DNA from: Bradyrhizobium sp. CSS354 | GTDB taxonomy: Bacteria; Pseudomonadota; Alphaproteobacteria; Rhizobiales; Xanthobacteraceae | DNA length: 64,000 nucleotides | Direction of reading: 5' to 3' | NCBI RefSeq assembly: GCF_029051725.1 | Contig: NZ_JAACFU010000005.1 | Span: 186,001 to 250,000, forward strand | Shown here: positions 25,630 to 34,192 of the stretch, in pieces | How positions within the stretch are numbered: the first letter of the stretch is position 1 | How the letters are laid out: the number at the start of each line of letters is the position of its first letter | Position numbers and translations under genes: made by a program | The notes under the pieces: generated by a model | Databases searched by the model: none | The model's input: the letters and a program-made list of their open reading frames with translations, nothing else | What the model was told of the DNA's origin: nothing

Positions 25630-27081
25630 TCAGTTAATGAAACGCGACTTCCAGGTTCGAAGACCGTTCTCTTCGAACATGATGCGCGAGCAGACATGCC
25701 CTCGCTGTTCCAGCGCCGAGATCAACGGGTAGCGCTCGAACGGGCGCACAAAGAACATGAAATAGCCGCCGCCGCCGGCGCCGAGCAGCTTTCCGCCGAC
25801 CGCACCGTGCGACTTTGCGAAATCGTAAATAGCGTCAAGCTCGCTCGATGAGATCTTCGAGCTGAGCTTGCGCTTGGCGTGCCATGCTTCATCGATGAGG
25901 CGCCCACATTGCAGCAGCCGGCCGCGCAGGAGATGCCTACGGATCTCGCGCGTCACTTCCTTCTGCTTGGCGGCGGCCGCCGCGGCGTCGATCGTCTCGT
26001 GCTGGGCCTTCTGATCGCGATGGATCGCGCCGGAGTCATGACCCGAACCAGTGTAGCAGAGCACCAGGCTTTCCTCGAGCTCGGCGATGATATTGGCGTC
26101 GAGCCGCAGTGGTACGATGATGTTCTGGTCGGAGGAGAATTCCATGTGGTTAAAGCCGCCGAACACGGTGGCGTATTGGTCCTGCCAGCCGCCGGGAATG
26201 TTGAGCATCAGCCGCTCGGCCTGGAACGCCATCTCCGCAATCTCGTGGCGATCCCACTGATCTGAGCGGAATTCGTTGAAGCAGCCGATGATGGCAGACG
26301 AGACGACCGCCGAGCCGCCCAGGCCGGACCCGACCGGAAAGTCCGCGGAGACTTCGAGATCGAATCCGTAAGTCGGCTTGATGAGGCGCACCACCGACTT
26401 GATCAGTGCGAGATCGCCGTCGGTGCCGAGCTCGGAAAGATCGTGTGCCTCGATCGTGCGTCGAAAATCGTGCGAATAGATCCGGACCCGGACATCGCTC
26501 CGGCGCCGCAACGTCGCATGGGCATACATCTTGATCGTCGCGTTGATCACCGACCCGCCGTCATTCGCCATGAAATAATGCGTCAGATCAGTGCCGCCGC
26601 CGGAGAAGCTGATACGCACCGGCGAGCGGGCACGCGCAAACACCTCGCTCTCTTCCGAGAGGTTGAACAACTCGCGGCTGAATACGTCGACCAGCCGTCC
26701 CTCACCGTCGAGAATCGGTACGACGTGCACACGCTGGTCGAGCAGCTTGAGGATCTGCTCGCGCGGCCCGCCGCTCCGCGCCGAGACGAAGTTGCGATTG
26801 ATGCAGGTTGCGACCTGGTCGTGGATCGTGATGCCCGTCAGCATCCGCCTGCGAATGTCGCCGTCGGTCACCGTGCCGACGATCCGCCCGCCAACGTCCT
26901 GTGCAAACAGGATCCCGAGCATGTTGGCATTGAGGCGGCGAAAGGCCTCCTCAATCGTCTCGGTTTCTGCGATAGTAACAAGGGTCCGCTCGAGCACGAT
27001 TTCGGGTCCAGAAAAGGCCCGTTCCCCGGCCTTGAAGGGGCAGATGAGCCCGGTAATACGGTAGCCAAAGGGGCGATGCAA
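25630..27081 (-). CDS. CBS-domain GHMP sugar kinase (HddA-like)
   Basis: Residues about 30-145 hold a CBS pair with VTDGDIRR at 71-78. Residues 150-483 are a GHMP kinase: RSPVRISFSGGGTD (152-165), the ATP loop PVGSGLGGSAV (249-259), and GAGGGGYFMFF near the end. The GGGTD form is that of D-glycero-D-manno-heptose 7-phosphate kinase and relatives, which phosphorylate the anomeric carbon. The CBS segment resembles that of the ptmE product (same VTDGD-x-RR). The start is uncertain: TTG 27081 has GGGAGGA about 13 bases upstream, and GTG 26997 is an alternative that still keeps the CBS pair. It opens the second cassette, 9 bases after a membrane-protein gene. A heptose or other sugar-phosphate substrate is inferred only. 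Confidence 0.78.
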   Translation of the reverse strand: MHRPFGYRITGLICPFKAGERAFSGPEIVLERTLVTIAETETIEEAFRRLNANMLGILFAQDVGGRIVGTVTDGDIRRRMLTGITIHDQVATCINRNFVSARSGGPREQILKLLDQRVHVVPILDGEGRLVDVFSRELFNLSEESEVFARARSPVRISFSGGGTDLTHYFMANDGGSVINATIKMYAHATLRRRSDVRVRIYSHDFRRTIEAHDLSELGTDGDLALIKSVVRLIKPTYGFDLEVSADFPVGSGLGGSAVVSSAIIGCFNEFRSDQWDRHEIAEMAFQAERLMLNIPGGWQDQYATVFGGFNHMEFSSDQNIIVPLRLDANIIAELEESLVLCYTGSGHDSGAIHRDQKAQHETIDAAAAAAKQKEVTREIRRHLLRGRLLQCGRLIDEAWHAKRKLSSKISSSELDAIYDFAKSHGAVGGKLLGAGGGGYFMFFVRPFERYPLISALEQRGHVCSRIMFEENGLRTWKSRFIN

Positions 27082-27090
27082 GGATGGCTT

Positions 27091-29955
27091 TTATCCTCCC
27101 TGCGTGGATCTCGATCGACTTCCGAGATCGACGATGATCCGAACAAATCCGGTGTCGTGGGCACACAACCGCTCGGATTGAGTTTCCGAGATCGGTACGC
27201 TCTGTTCGTCAGCCAGCGCTCCGGTTACGGCCATTCGTTCCACACCCGCGAGGCTGCTGATAGGCGGCAAGAGCTGCCGGCACGCGGCTCTAGGCAGGTC
27301 ATGGAGATCTATGGTCAGCCGCGGACCCGACTTCGCCAGTACCATGATGCCCGAGAAGGAGACCAGTCGCCGCCCCCTCACCAGACCTTGAGGAATTTCT
27401 GCGCCTGTGCGGCCCAGGGCGGAAAAATTCACGGGACCGTCCGGGAGGGCATGGCCCACCGTTCGAAGACCGCTGATCAGTGATGCAATATCTTGCAGAG
27501 CCTCCGTCGACCGGTTCGCGAAATCATCGGCCATGTCCTGTTCGATGCACGGATCCGACGATTGCGGGTCGCCAGCCTGTTGGAACTGGTAGGCAACAAG
27601 CTCTCGTGTCCGTCCGAGCGGATGGCAGAGCGAGCCGCTTGCTCGGATCCGGTCCAGGATAGCCTTTTCGAGTGGTCCCAAACCTGCATCGTTGCGGCGC
27701 ATGACAATTAGATCACCGGTTTTGAGAGCCACCCGACTGGCCAGGATGCGTGTGGCGAGTGCCGGAACGAGTTCATCGGAAAAGGTGAACGATCGCGGCC
27801 AAGTGTGCCACTTGCCAGCGTACATCATCGCAATGTCGCTGAGCATCTCCTGACCGTCGGCGCTTTCGCCGAGCAGCACCGTAACCTTTGTTGAACTTCC
27901 AGAAAACCGGTCAATGAAGTTCTTCGCGTCCGCGACGACGATGCGATCGAAATCGTCTAGAGACCAAAGGCCGGTTTGGGAGCGAAGCGCGAGCTCGTTG
28001 GCTACTCTGTCGGACAGTTTCCGGGTCAAAGCAGCGGGCGTACAACGATCGTAATCCCTGCATTCCTGCAGCAGCAGAGAATAGGGCGAATCGGCACGAA
28101 ACAGGTAGAGGCAGGAGAAGACCGAGACCCAGAACAACGCGACAACAGGCACCACGGTCAACTTGATCGCCACTCGATCCCCGCTGAGCGCAAGATCAGC
28201 CAGCCAGAGGGCGGCGGGCAAGAACAAAAGTGCGAACGGCAACAGCGCGATGAGCACGGTGAAGTCGACCGACCGGCCGGCAAAATAGGCCCCGGTGATG
28301 GCAGTCAATATAGCTGCTGGCAATGCGTGGCGCAGCCAAGTGTCACTCGCAGCCTGCAGCGAGATGCGCTTGTTGTCGATCACCAGCAGCCAGCAGCCAG
28401 CGACCGCTATTGCAACCGCACCCAACATCGGAATCCAGCCCCAGAATCTCGCGTCGAACGGTATGGACCAGAACTGTGCAAGCGGGTTGTAGCTGGAGAG
28501 AAAGCTGAAGTAGATATCGAAGGCGGGCCAACTCCCGGCCACCAAAAGCGTACCGATGGACAGTGCGGAGAGCCCCGAAATCATTGGCAGCGACGCGATG
28601 GTGAGATCCTTTGCCAACCTGCCATAACTTCGATCGCGGAGGTTGAGCAAGGCCAGGGAGCCGACATAAAGAGCAACTGCTCCAACAAAGGCCTCGATGC
28701 TCCACAGGCTGGAGAGAAATCCGGCCAGGAAGACGAACGCCGAGTGCCGGACGCCCTGTCGCGCGCCAAGCGCAACGGCCATGAGCAAAATGGGAAGATA
28801 CCGCGCTCCCAGCACGGAAGGTGCGGCATTCACGTTGCCTTGGCCGTAGTTCCAATCGGATAGCCAGAACAGGATGAACACTAGGCCAAACCAGACCGCG
28901 CTCATCCGAGACCGGCTGGACTGCCACAGCGCGACGATGAAGAGAGTGTAGAAGATCAGGTTGCAGAGCTGGATGGCGATGTTGGCGACGGCGAAGGATG
29001 GTGGCCCAAGCTGGAACGCAAGGTAGGCAACCAGGACGGGGCCGGGTCCGTACTGAGAAAAGGTGTCGACCATCAGCGTGCCGCCGTGCAGGAGGTGCAA
29101 GGCGGGGCCAACCACCGTCATGTAGTGAAACGGGTCGGCGGCGAGCGAAAAATCGAAAGTCAGGACGGTGCCGGCGACGAGGGCGAAAGCGAGTGCCGCT
29201 CGCTGAAACGACCGTAGGTGCGCGGGGCGGTTCCTTACAAGCCACCGTTCGAAGATCAGGAGGCCGGCGCCCACCAAAACGAACAGCATCGCCGTCAGTG
29301 TTGCGAGCACGAGGTTTGACCGTTCCGGAAATCCTCCGGGGACGGTGCGAAAAACGAAGCCGAAGACCGGGTTGAAGTATCTATATCCCGGCTCGATCCT
29401 GAAAAGGGCGATGACGGCGGCTGCCAAGGCGAACGCGAGAGCGATCGTTTGCGTGGACCTTGAACTTCGCCGCTTGATGACTGTGACCGCCTGATCAAGG
29501 AACCCTTCCTTTCGGCACGCGGAGCGCAGCCAGGCGATCAGCAGGATATACCCGATTGCCGAGACCTCGGCCACGTGCAGCGCGCCTTTGCGCCAGAATT
29601 CGGAGCCGTCCTTGCTGGCCCAGGCTGTGGTGGCGACGAGCGCGAGGCTCACTAGGGCTGCGACAGCGCACCAGACATTTGTCGCCTCCAGGAGACGACC
29701 TGCCTCGGGCGAACGACGGTCGAGCCAGTGCTGCAACGTCACGGTACATATCGGCAGGACCGAAATGCCCGAGATGAAGACCAGCATGGTTCGCAGCCGG
29801 GGTTCAATGCCCAACTGCTTGGCAAGCGCGATTTCGAACAGAATGCCGAGCAACGTCAGAGCTGCGCTCGACAGCAGCGGCGCCACGTCGTCGAGCCAGG
29901 CGCCTGATCGCTGCCGCACTGCCTCGTGGCGATGCTCATGCATGACTGATTTCAT
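27091..29955 (-). CDS. Very large polytopic membrane protein with soluble C-terminal part
   Basis: A 954-residue protein. Residues about 25-640 contain some 15-17 hydrophobic segments; the remaining 310 or so residues are soluble. A loop near residue 280 has DFSLAADPFHYMTVVGPALH followed by GGTLMVDTFSQYGPG, which resembles the periplasmic loops of GT-C-type glycosyltransferases and dolichyl-phosphate-sugar-dependent enzymes. I know no firm family for it. It could be a glycosyltransferase, a polymerase or a glycan-modifying enzyme. Its stop overlaps the ribosome site of the kinase gene, so it is likely cotranscribed with the second cassette. Start ATG 29955 has no strong ribosome site; ATG 29943 is possible. 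Confidence 0.6.
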   Translation of the reverse strand: MKSVMHEHRHEAVRQRSGAWLDDVAPLLSSAALTLLGILFEIALAKQLGIEPRLRTMLVFISGISVLPICTVTLQHWLDRRSPEAGRLLEATNVWCAVAALVSLALVATTAWASKDGSEFWRKGALHVAEVSAIGYILLIAWLRSACRKEGFLDQAVTVIKRRSSRSTQTIALAFALAAAVIALFRIEPGYRYFNPVFGFVFRTVPGGFPERSNLVLATLTAMLFVLVGAGLLIFERWLVRNRPAHLRSFQRAALAFALVAGTVLTFDFSLAADPFHYMTVVGPALHLLHGGTLMVDTFSQYGPGPVLVAYLAFQLGPPSFAVANIAIQLCNLIFYTLFIVALWQSSRSRMSAVWFGLVFILFWLSDWNYGQGNVNAAPSVLGARYLPILLMAVALGARQGVRHSAFVFLAGFLSSLWSIEAFVGAVALYVGSLALLNLRDRSYGRLAKDLTIASLPMISGLSALSIGTLLVAGSWPAFDIYFSFLSSYNPLAQFWSIPFDARFWGWIPMLGAVAIAVAGCWLLVIDNKRISLQAASDTWLRHALPAAILTAITGAYFAGRSVDFTVLIALLPFALLFLPAALWLADLALSGDRVAIKLTVVPVVALFWVSVFSCLYLFRADSPYSLLLQECRDYDRCTPAALTRKLSDRVANELALRSQTGLWSLDDFDRIVVADAKNFIDRFSGSSTKVTVLLGESADGQEMLSDIAMMYAGKWHTWPRSFTFSDELVPALATRILASRVALKTGDLIVMRRNDAGLGPLEKAILDRIRASGSLCHPLGRTRELVAYQFQQAGDPQSSDPCIEQDMADDFANRSTEALQDIASLISGLRTVGHALPDGPVNFSALGRTGAEIPQGLVRGRRLVSFSGIMVLAKSGPRLTIDLHDLPRAACRQLLPPISSLAGVERMAVTGALADEQSVPISETQSERLCAHDTGFVRIIVDLGSRSRSTQGG

Positions 29956-30066
29956 GTAATCGTACCGAAAGCCTCAAGCGGCAAGGTGAGAGGGTAACGG
30001 GCGGCGCACTGCGCCGCGACATTGGTCGATGCGGGCTGCTTCCGCGCGAGGCTTGAGTGATGCGCC

Positions 30067-30774
30067 TCAGGAGGGCGCATGGGCTGCCATGCAGTATTGC
30101 GCTCCGAGCGGCAGCCAGCCGAGGCTCGCCTCCACCTTGTGGAAGAATGGCGTATCGAACGGTGTGAAGATGATGAATTGCTGCTTCGGGTCGACCATGC
30201 CGGCGGCGCGAAACAGCTTGGCAAGCCGACCGGAGCGGAGCAACACGGCGTTCTGGTCGAACGGGCAACTCCTGACGATCTTCTGCGTCAGCGGATTGAG
30301 CGGATTGTGCTCGATGATGATGACGAGGCCTCCCGGCCGGACCACGCGAGCCGCTTCGACGAGAAAGGACTCCCAATCGTCCGGCGGAACGTGATGCATG
30401 ACGGCTATCGCGTAGGCGATGTCGAAGCTGCGATCCTGGTAGGGAAGCCGCGTGCCTTCATAGACATCGTAGTGGACATCCGGATTGGTCGCTTTTGCTT
30501 CTTCGATGACCGTACCGGCCACGTCGATTCCGGTGAGCTTGATGACGGATTGCGCAGGCCTTAGGTGGGGATGAATCAAGCCCTGCCCGCAGCCGATATC
30601 CAGGACGTCGAGCGGCCGCAATGAAATATCGTTCTGTGCGCGGAACTTGGAGAACGCATCCAGCAGGTAGCGCGCCTTCGCGCGCGTGAAGAAATCCTGC
30701 GGCTGGCCGCTGAAAGCGATGGCACTGTCGATTTGCTTGCTATAGCCGTCGCGATATTGGTCGAATTCCGTCAT
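30067..30774 (-). CDS. Class I SAM-dependent methyltransferase
   Basis: A 235-residue protein starting MTEFDQYRDGY. VLDIGCGQGLI (57-67) is motif I, LTGIDVAG the second strand, SFDIAYAIAVMHHV motif IV with the HH-V pair common in ubiquinone/small-molecule methyltransferases, and RPGGLVIIIEHNP motif VI. Its ATG overlaps the stop of the GT2 gene by four bases, so the two are coupled; the longer frame beginning at 31032 was rejected for this reason. The role is probably methylation of a sugar or lipid-linked intermediate in the locus. No specific substrate can be given. Confidence 0.82.
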   Translation of the reverse strand: MTEFDQYRDGYSKQIDSAIAFSGQPQDFFTRAKARYLLDAFSKFRAQNDISLRPLDVLDIGCGQGLIHPHLRPAQSVIKLTGIDVAGTVIEEAKATNPDVHYDVYEGTRLPYQDRSFDIAYAIAVMHHVPPDDWESFLVEAARVVRPGGLVIIIEHNPLNPLTQKIVRSCPFDQNAVLLRSGRLAKLFRAAGMVDPKQQFIIFTPFDTPFFHKVEASLGWLPLGAQYCMAAHAPS

Positions 30775-31835
30775 GATGGCTGCTCCGTCCCGGTCCGGCG
30801 GGAGATCTCGACTGGTGCTCTTCGGAGGCCCGCCGCCGCCGGCGCTTGTAGTGCAAGACGTTCCAGGGACACATCCGGCAGATTGACGCTGAACTCGATG
30901 ACCGTCGTCGGCCGAGAGCGTACTTGATTGTAGATGCGTCCCACATACTCGCCGATGATGCCAAGAAAGATGGCATTGAGACTGATCCCGAACAGCAGCA
31001 GCACTGTTGTCGTGGCAAAGCCCGCCGGCCAATTGATACCGAAGAATAGCCGCGAGAAGATGTAAAAAAAGCTCGCGAGGCAGGTCAGTACCGAGATTCC
31101 CAGCCCAATGAAGGCGGCGAGGCGAAGCGGGAAGATCGAGTGCGTGATCAATCCGTCCACCGCCAGCGATATCAGCTTTCCGAGCGGGAATTTGCTGACA
31201 CCTGCTTGCCGCGCGTGTCGGTCGTAGGCCACGCCGATCTGCTTGGTCGCGAGCAGCGACGTCAGACCGCGCGTATAAGGCGCGACATCGTTGATCAGAT
31301 GAAGCTGATCCAGCACGCTGCGGTCGATCAGCCTGAAATCGCCGCTGTCGAGCATCAGATTATCGTCGGATAGTCGCCTGAGCAGCCGGTAGTAGACCCG
31401 TCGCGCCCACTGCAGCAGCTTGCTTTCCTGCCGGAAGCGCCTGATACCCACGACCACGTCGTGACCCTGCTCCCACAGCTCCAGAAATTTGGGGAATACT
31501 GTCGGTGGATCCTGGAGGTCGCAGTCGATCTGGATGGCGGCGTCTCCGGAGGCCAGACGATAGGCCGTAAGCACGGACCTCTGGAAGCCAAAGTTTCGGG
31601 CAAATCGTACCGCGCGAACGCGCGGATCGGCTGCTGCCAGTTCGGTGACAATAGCAATCGAGTTGTCGGTGCTGTGGTTGTCCGTGAAGATGATTTCGAA
31701 CGTATAGCGATCATTCATTTGTTCGAAGACATGACAAACGGCGTCATAGGCCCTGCGGATGTTGCCTTCCTCATTGAAGACAGGAATCAAAATGGAAATG
31801 AGCTTGCGTTCCGTGTCGGCGGGCTTTCCGCGCAT
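30771..31835 (-). CDS. GT2 glycosyltransferase, polyprenyl-phosphate sugar synthase type (GtrB/ArnC-like)
   Basis: A 354-residue protein. ISILIPVFNEE (13-23) and TDNHSTDNS (51-59) bind the nucleotide, QIDCDLQDPP has the metal-binding Asp104/Asp106, and two hydrophobic hairpin segments lie at about 240-310. Proteins with this layout (DPM1, GtrB, ArnC) move a sugar from a nucleotide to undecaprenyl phosphate. That product is the donor used by GT-C membrane transferases, and three GT-C-like proteins are encoded downstream in this window, so a working pair is plausible. It is the first leftward gene of the locus, divergent from the C-methyltransferase gene. The sugar is unknown. Confidence 0.85.
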   Translation of the reverse strand: MRGKPADTERKLISILIPVFNEEGNIRRAYDAVCHVFEQMNDRYTFEIIFTDNHSTDNSIAIVTELAAADPRVRAVRFARNFGFQRSVLTAYRLASGDAAIQIDCDLQDPPTVFPKFLELWEQGHDVVVGIRRFRQESKLLQWARRVYYRLLRRLSDDNLMLDSGDFRLIDRSVLDQLHLINDVAPYTRGLTSLLATKQIGVAYDRHARQAGVSKFPLGKLISLAVDGLITHSIFPLRLAAFIGLGISVLTCLASFFYIFSRLFFGINWPAGFATTTVLLLFGISLNAIFLGIIGEYVGRIYNQVRSRPTTVIEFSVNLPDVSLERLALQAPAAAGLRRAPVEISRRTGTEQPS

Positions 31836-32097
31836 TTCGTTTGTTGTCCTGTCCGTGTGTATCGGTATTCATCGAGGGTTGCTGTCAGCTGAAAAAAGCT
31901 AGTACCAGATGCTGCGCATCGCGCAAAGCCACCCGGACCTCTCGCGGCCAAATTACGTAGTATTCCGAAGGGCATATGCTTGATTAATGGGGGGCTTTCC
32001 AGTAAGGCTCGCCCGGCGCGTTCCATGTCGCGCCACCGCTCGGGAGGATCGCCTCCCGGAAATCTGCCGTATCTCGTTGTTGCAATTAAGGTTCCGA
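31836..32097. promoter_or_regulatory. Divergent promoter region of the two glycan transcription units
   Basis: The 262 bases between the leftward GT2 gene and the rightward C-methyltransferase gene should hold both promoters. A perfect inverted repeat CGGGAGG-ATCG-CCTCCCG lies at 32041-32058, 40 bases before the rightward start; it may be a leader hairpin or operator. No clear -35/-10 pair was found. Confidence 0.45.
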
Positions 32098-33363
32098 ATG
32101 CCCCACGCCTCACATCATGACATCCCAACCGGGAAGCTGACGCGCTGTCAGGTCTGCGGCTCCGAGCGGCTTGAGCTCGTCATCGACCTTGGACATCAAC
32201 CGCTGTGCGACTCGCTGCCCTCGAAGGCACAGCTCGACGGTCCCGAAACGAGCTACCCGCTTCGTCAGGTGTGGTGCCGCGATTGCTCGCTGTCGCAGAT
32301 CGACTACGTCGTTCCGCCGGAAGTCGTATTTCACCCCGAATATCCGTACCGCTCAGGCATCACCAAGGAGCTCGCGGTTTATCAGGACGCGTTCGTGCAG
32401 GATGCGGTCACAGACCTCGGGCTCAAGCCGGACGAGCTCGTTGTCGACATCGGGTCCAACGACGGAACGCTGCTCTCAGGGTTCAAGCGGCGCGGCATGC
32501 GCGTTCTCGGCATCGAACCGACCAACATCGGACGCATCGCGCAGGAACAGGGCATCGAGACGCTGCAGGCGTTCTTCGACGAGGAAACTGCCCGCAAGGT
32601 CGTGGAGACGCACGGCCATGCCAAGGTCGCCACCGCCACCAACGTCTTCGCGCATGTGGCCCAGCTCGGTGGCTTCATCCGCGGCCTGGAGCGCCTGCTG
32701 GCGCCCGACGGCGTTTTCATCCTCGAAAACCATTATCTGCTCGACGTCATCGAGGGCGGCCAGTTCGATACGATCTATCACGAGCACCTTCGCACCTACT
32801 CGTTGAAGTCGATCGTCAAGCTGTTCGAGTTCTTCGATTTCACCTGTGTCGACGCGCAGCGCGTCAGCCGTTACGGCGGCAATATCCGCGTGTACGTGGC
32901 GAAGGGCAGGGGGCGTCCGGTCAAGCCCGCGCTCGCGCGACTGCTGAAGGCCGAGGATGATTTCGGTCTCTCGAACCCTGAATGCTACGCGGCTTTCCGT
33001 GCACGCGCCGAAAAGGTCAAGCGCGACCTCCTCGAGCTCGCTCTCGACTGCAACAAGAAGGGCCTGAGCTTCGTCGGCAATTCGTGCCCTGGCCGTTGCA
33101 GCACTCTGCTGAACTATGTCGGCATCGATCGCACGCTGATGCCGTATATCTGCGAGCAACCCACCTCGCTCAAGCTCGGCTTGCATTTGCCCGGAAAGCA
33201 GATTCCGATCGTCGACAACGAGCGCCTGATCCGCGAACAGCCGGACTACGTGGTGCTGCTCGCCTGGCACTATGGTCAGCCGATTGCCGAACAATTGAGG
33301 GCAAGAGGACTGAAGTCGAAACTGGTCATGCCGTTGCCCGAAGTCAGCATACTTCCGGATTGA
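32098..33363 (+). CDS. Sugar C-methyltransferase (TylCIII/NovU family)
   Basis: A 421-residue protein with the three-part layout of sugar C-methyltransferases: an N-terminal zinc module with Cys17, Cys20, Cys60 and Cys63; a SAM-binding core with VVDIGSNDGTLL (115-126); and a C-terminal Rossmann-like part. YHEHLRTYS at 227-235 holds the catalytic Tyr-His-Glu-His cluster of TylCIII/TcaB9-type enzymes. Such proteins add a methyl to C3 of a 4-keto-6-deoxy nucleotide sugar. The start ATG 32098 follows AAGG with a six-base spacer. It precedes rfbF and rfbG, so a CDP-linked keto-sugar is the natural substrate; that link is an inference. Confidence 0.87.
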   Translation: MPHASHHDIPTGKLTRCQVCGSERLELVIDLGHQPLCDSLPSKAQLDGPETSYPLRQVWCRDCSLSQIDYVVPPEVVFHPEYPYRSGITKELAVYQDAFVQDAVTDLGLKPDELVVDIGSNDGTLLSGFKRRGMRVLGIEPTNIGRIAQEQGIETLQAFFDEETARKVVETHGHAKVATATNVFAHVAQLGGFIRGLERLLAPDGVFILENHYLLDVIEGGQFDTIYHEHLRTYSLKSIVKLFEFFDFTCVDAQRVSRYGGNIRVYVAKGRGRPVKPALARLLKAEDDFGLSNPECYAAFRARAEKVKRDLLELALDCNKKGLSFVGNSCPGRCSTLLNYVGIDRTLMPYICEQPTSLKLGLHLPGKQIPIVDNERLIREQPDYVVLLAWHYGQPIAEQLRARGLKSKLVMPLPEVSILPD

Positions 33364-33418
33364 GCGTGGGCCGGACGTCAAGCCGGCGCGCCGGATCGCC
33401 CTCGGTAGGAATGGTGTC

Positions 33419-34192
33419 ATGAAAGCGATGATTCTGGCGGGAGGCCTCGGCAGTCGCCTCAGCGAGGAGACCTCCGTCCGACCGAAACCGATGGTCGAGA
33501 TCGGCGGTCATCCGATCCTCTGGCACATCATGAAGATCTACTCGTCGTTCGGCATCAACGACTTCGTGATATGCCTGGGGTACAAGGGCTACCTGATCAA
33601 GGAATATTTCTCACACTACTTGCTGCATACGTCCGACGTCACGATCGATCTCAAGAACAACCAGATCGACTTTCACGCCAGCCGGTCGGAGCCGTGGCGC
33701 GTAACGCTGGTCGACACCGGCGCCGAGACCGAAACGGGTGGCCGCATCAAGAGGGCGCTCCCCTTTGTGCAAGACGACGATGCGTTCTGCCTGACCTATG
33801 GTGATGGCGTCGCCGATATCGACATCGCGAAGCTGATCGCGTTTCATCGTTCGCACGGCAAGCTTGCGACCGTTACCGGCGTGCGTCCACCAGGCAGGTT
33901 CGGCAGTCTCGAACTCGAGGACAGCGTCGTGAAGGGTTTCAACGAAAAGCCCCTCGGCGATGGCGGATGGATCAATGGCGGGTTCTTCGTGCTCGATCCT
34001 CGCGTCGCCCAGCTGATTGCCGGCGACTCCACGACCTGGGAGCGGCAGCCGCTCGAGCAACTGGCCCAAAGCGGCGAACTGCGTGTGTTTCGCCACGAAG
34101 GGTTCTGGCGGTCGATGGATACGCTGCGAGAACGCAATTTGCTCGAGGCGCTCTGGAAGGAGAACAACCCGCCGTGGCGTATGTGGACGTAA
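33419..34192 (+). CDS. rfbF: Glucose-1-phosphate cytidylyltransferase
   Basis: A 257-residue nucleotidyltransferase that opens MKAMILAGGLGSRLSEET and continues RPKPMVEIGGHPILWHIMK, the RfbF signature. LTYGDGVADI carries the metal-binding Asp and GWINGGFFV is the sugar-binding turn; both are characteristic of RfbF as opposed to RmlA. It makes CDP-glucose from CTP and glucose 1-phosphate. The following rfbG gene starts inside its end, so the two are translated together. The length matches the family. Confidence 0.95.
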   Translation: MKAMILAGGLGSRLSEETSVRPKPMVEIGGHPILWHIMKIYSSFGINDFVICLGYKGYLIKEYFSHYLLHTSDVTIDLKNNQIDFHASRSEPWRVTLVDTGAETETGGRIKRALPFVQDDDAFCLTYGDGVADIDIAKLIAFHRSHGKLATVTGVRPPGRFGSLELEDSVVKGFNEKPLGDGGWINGGFFVLDPRVAQLIAGDSTTWERQPLEQLAQSGELRVFRHEGFWRSMDTLRERNLLEALWKENNPPWRMWT

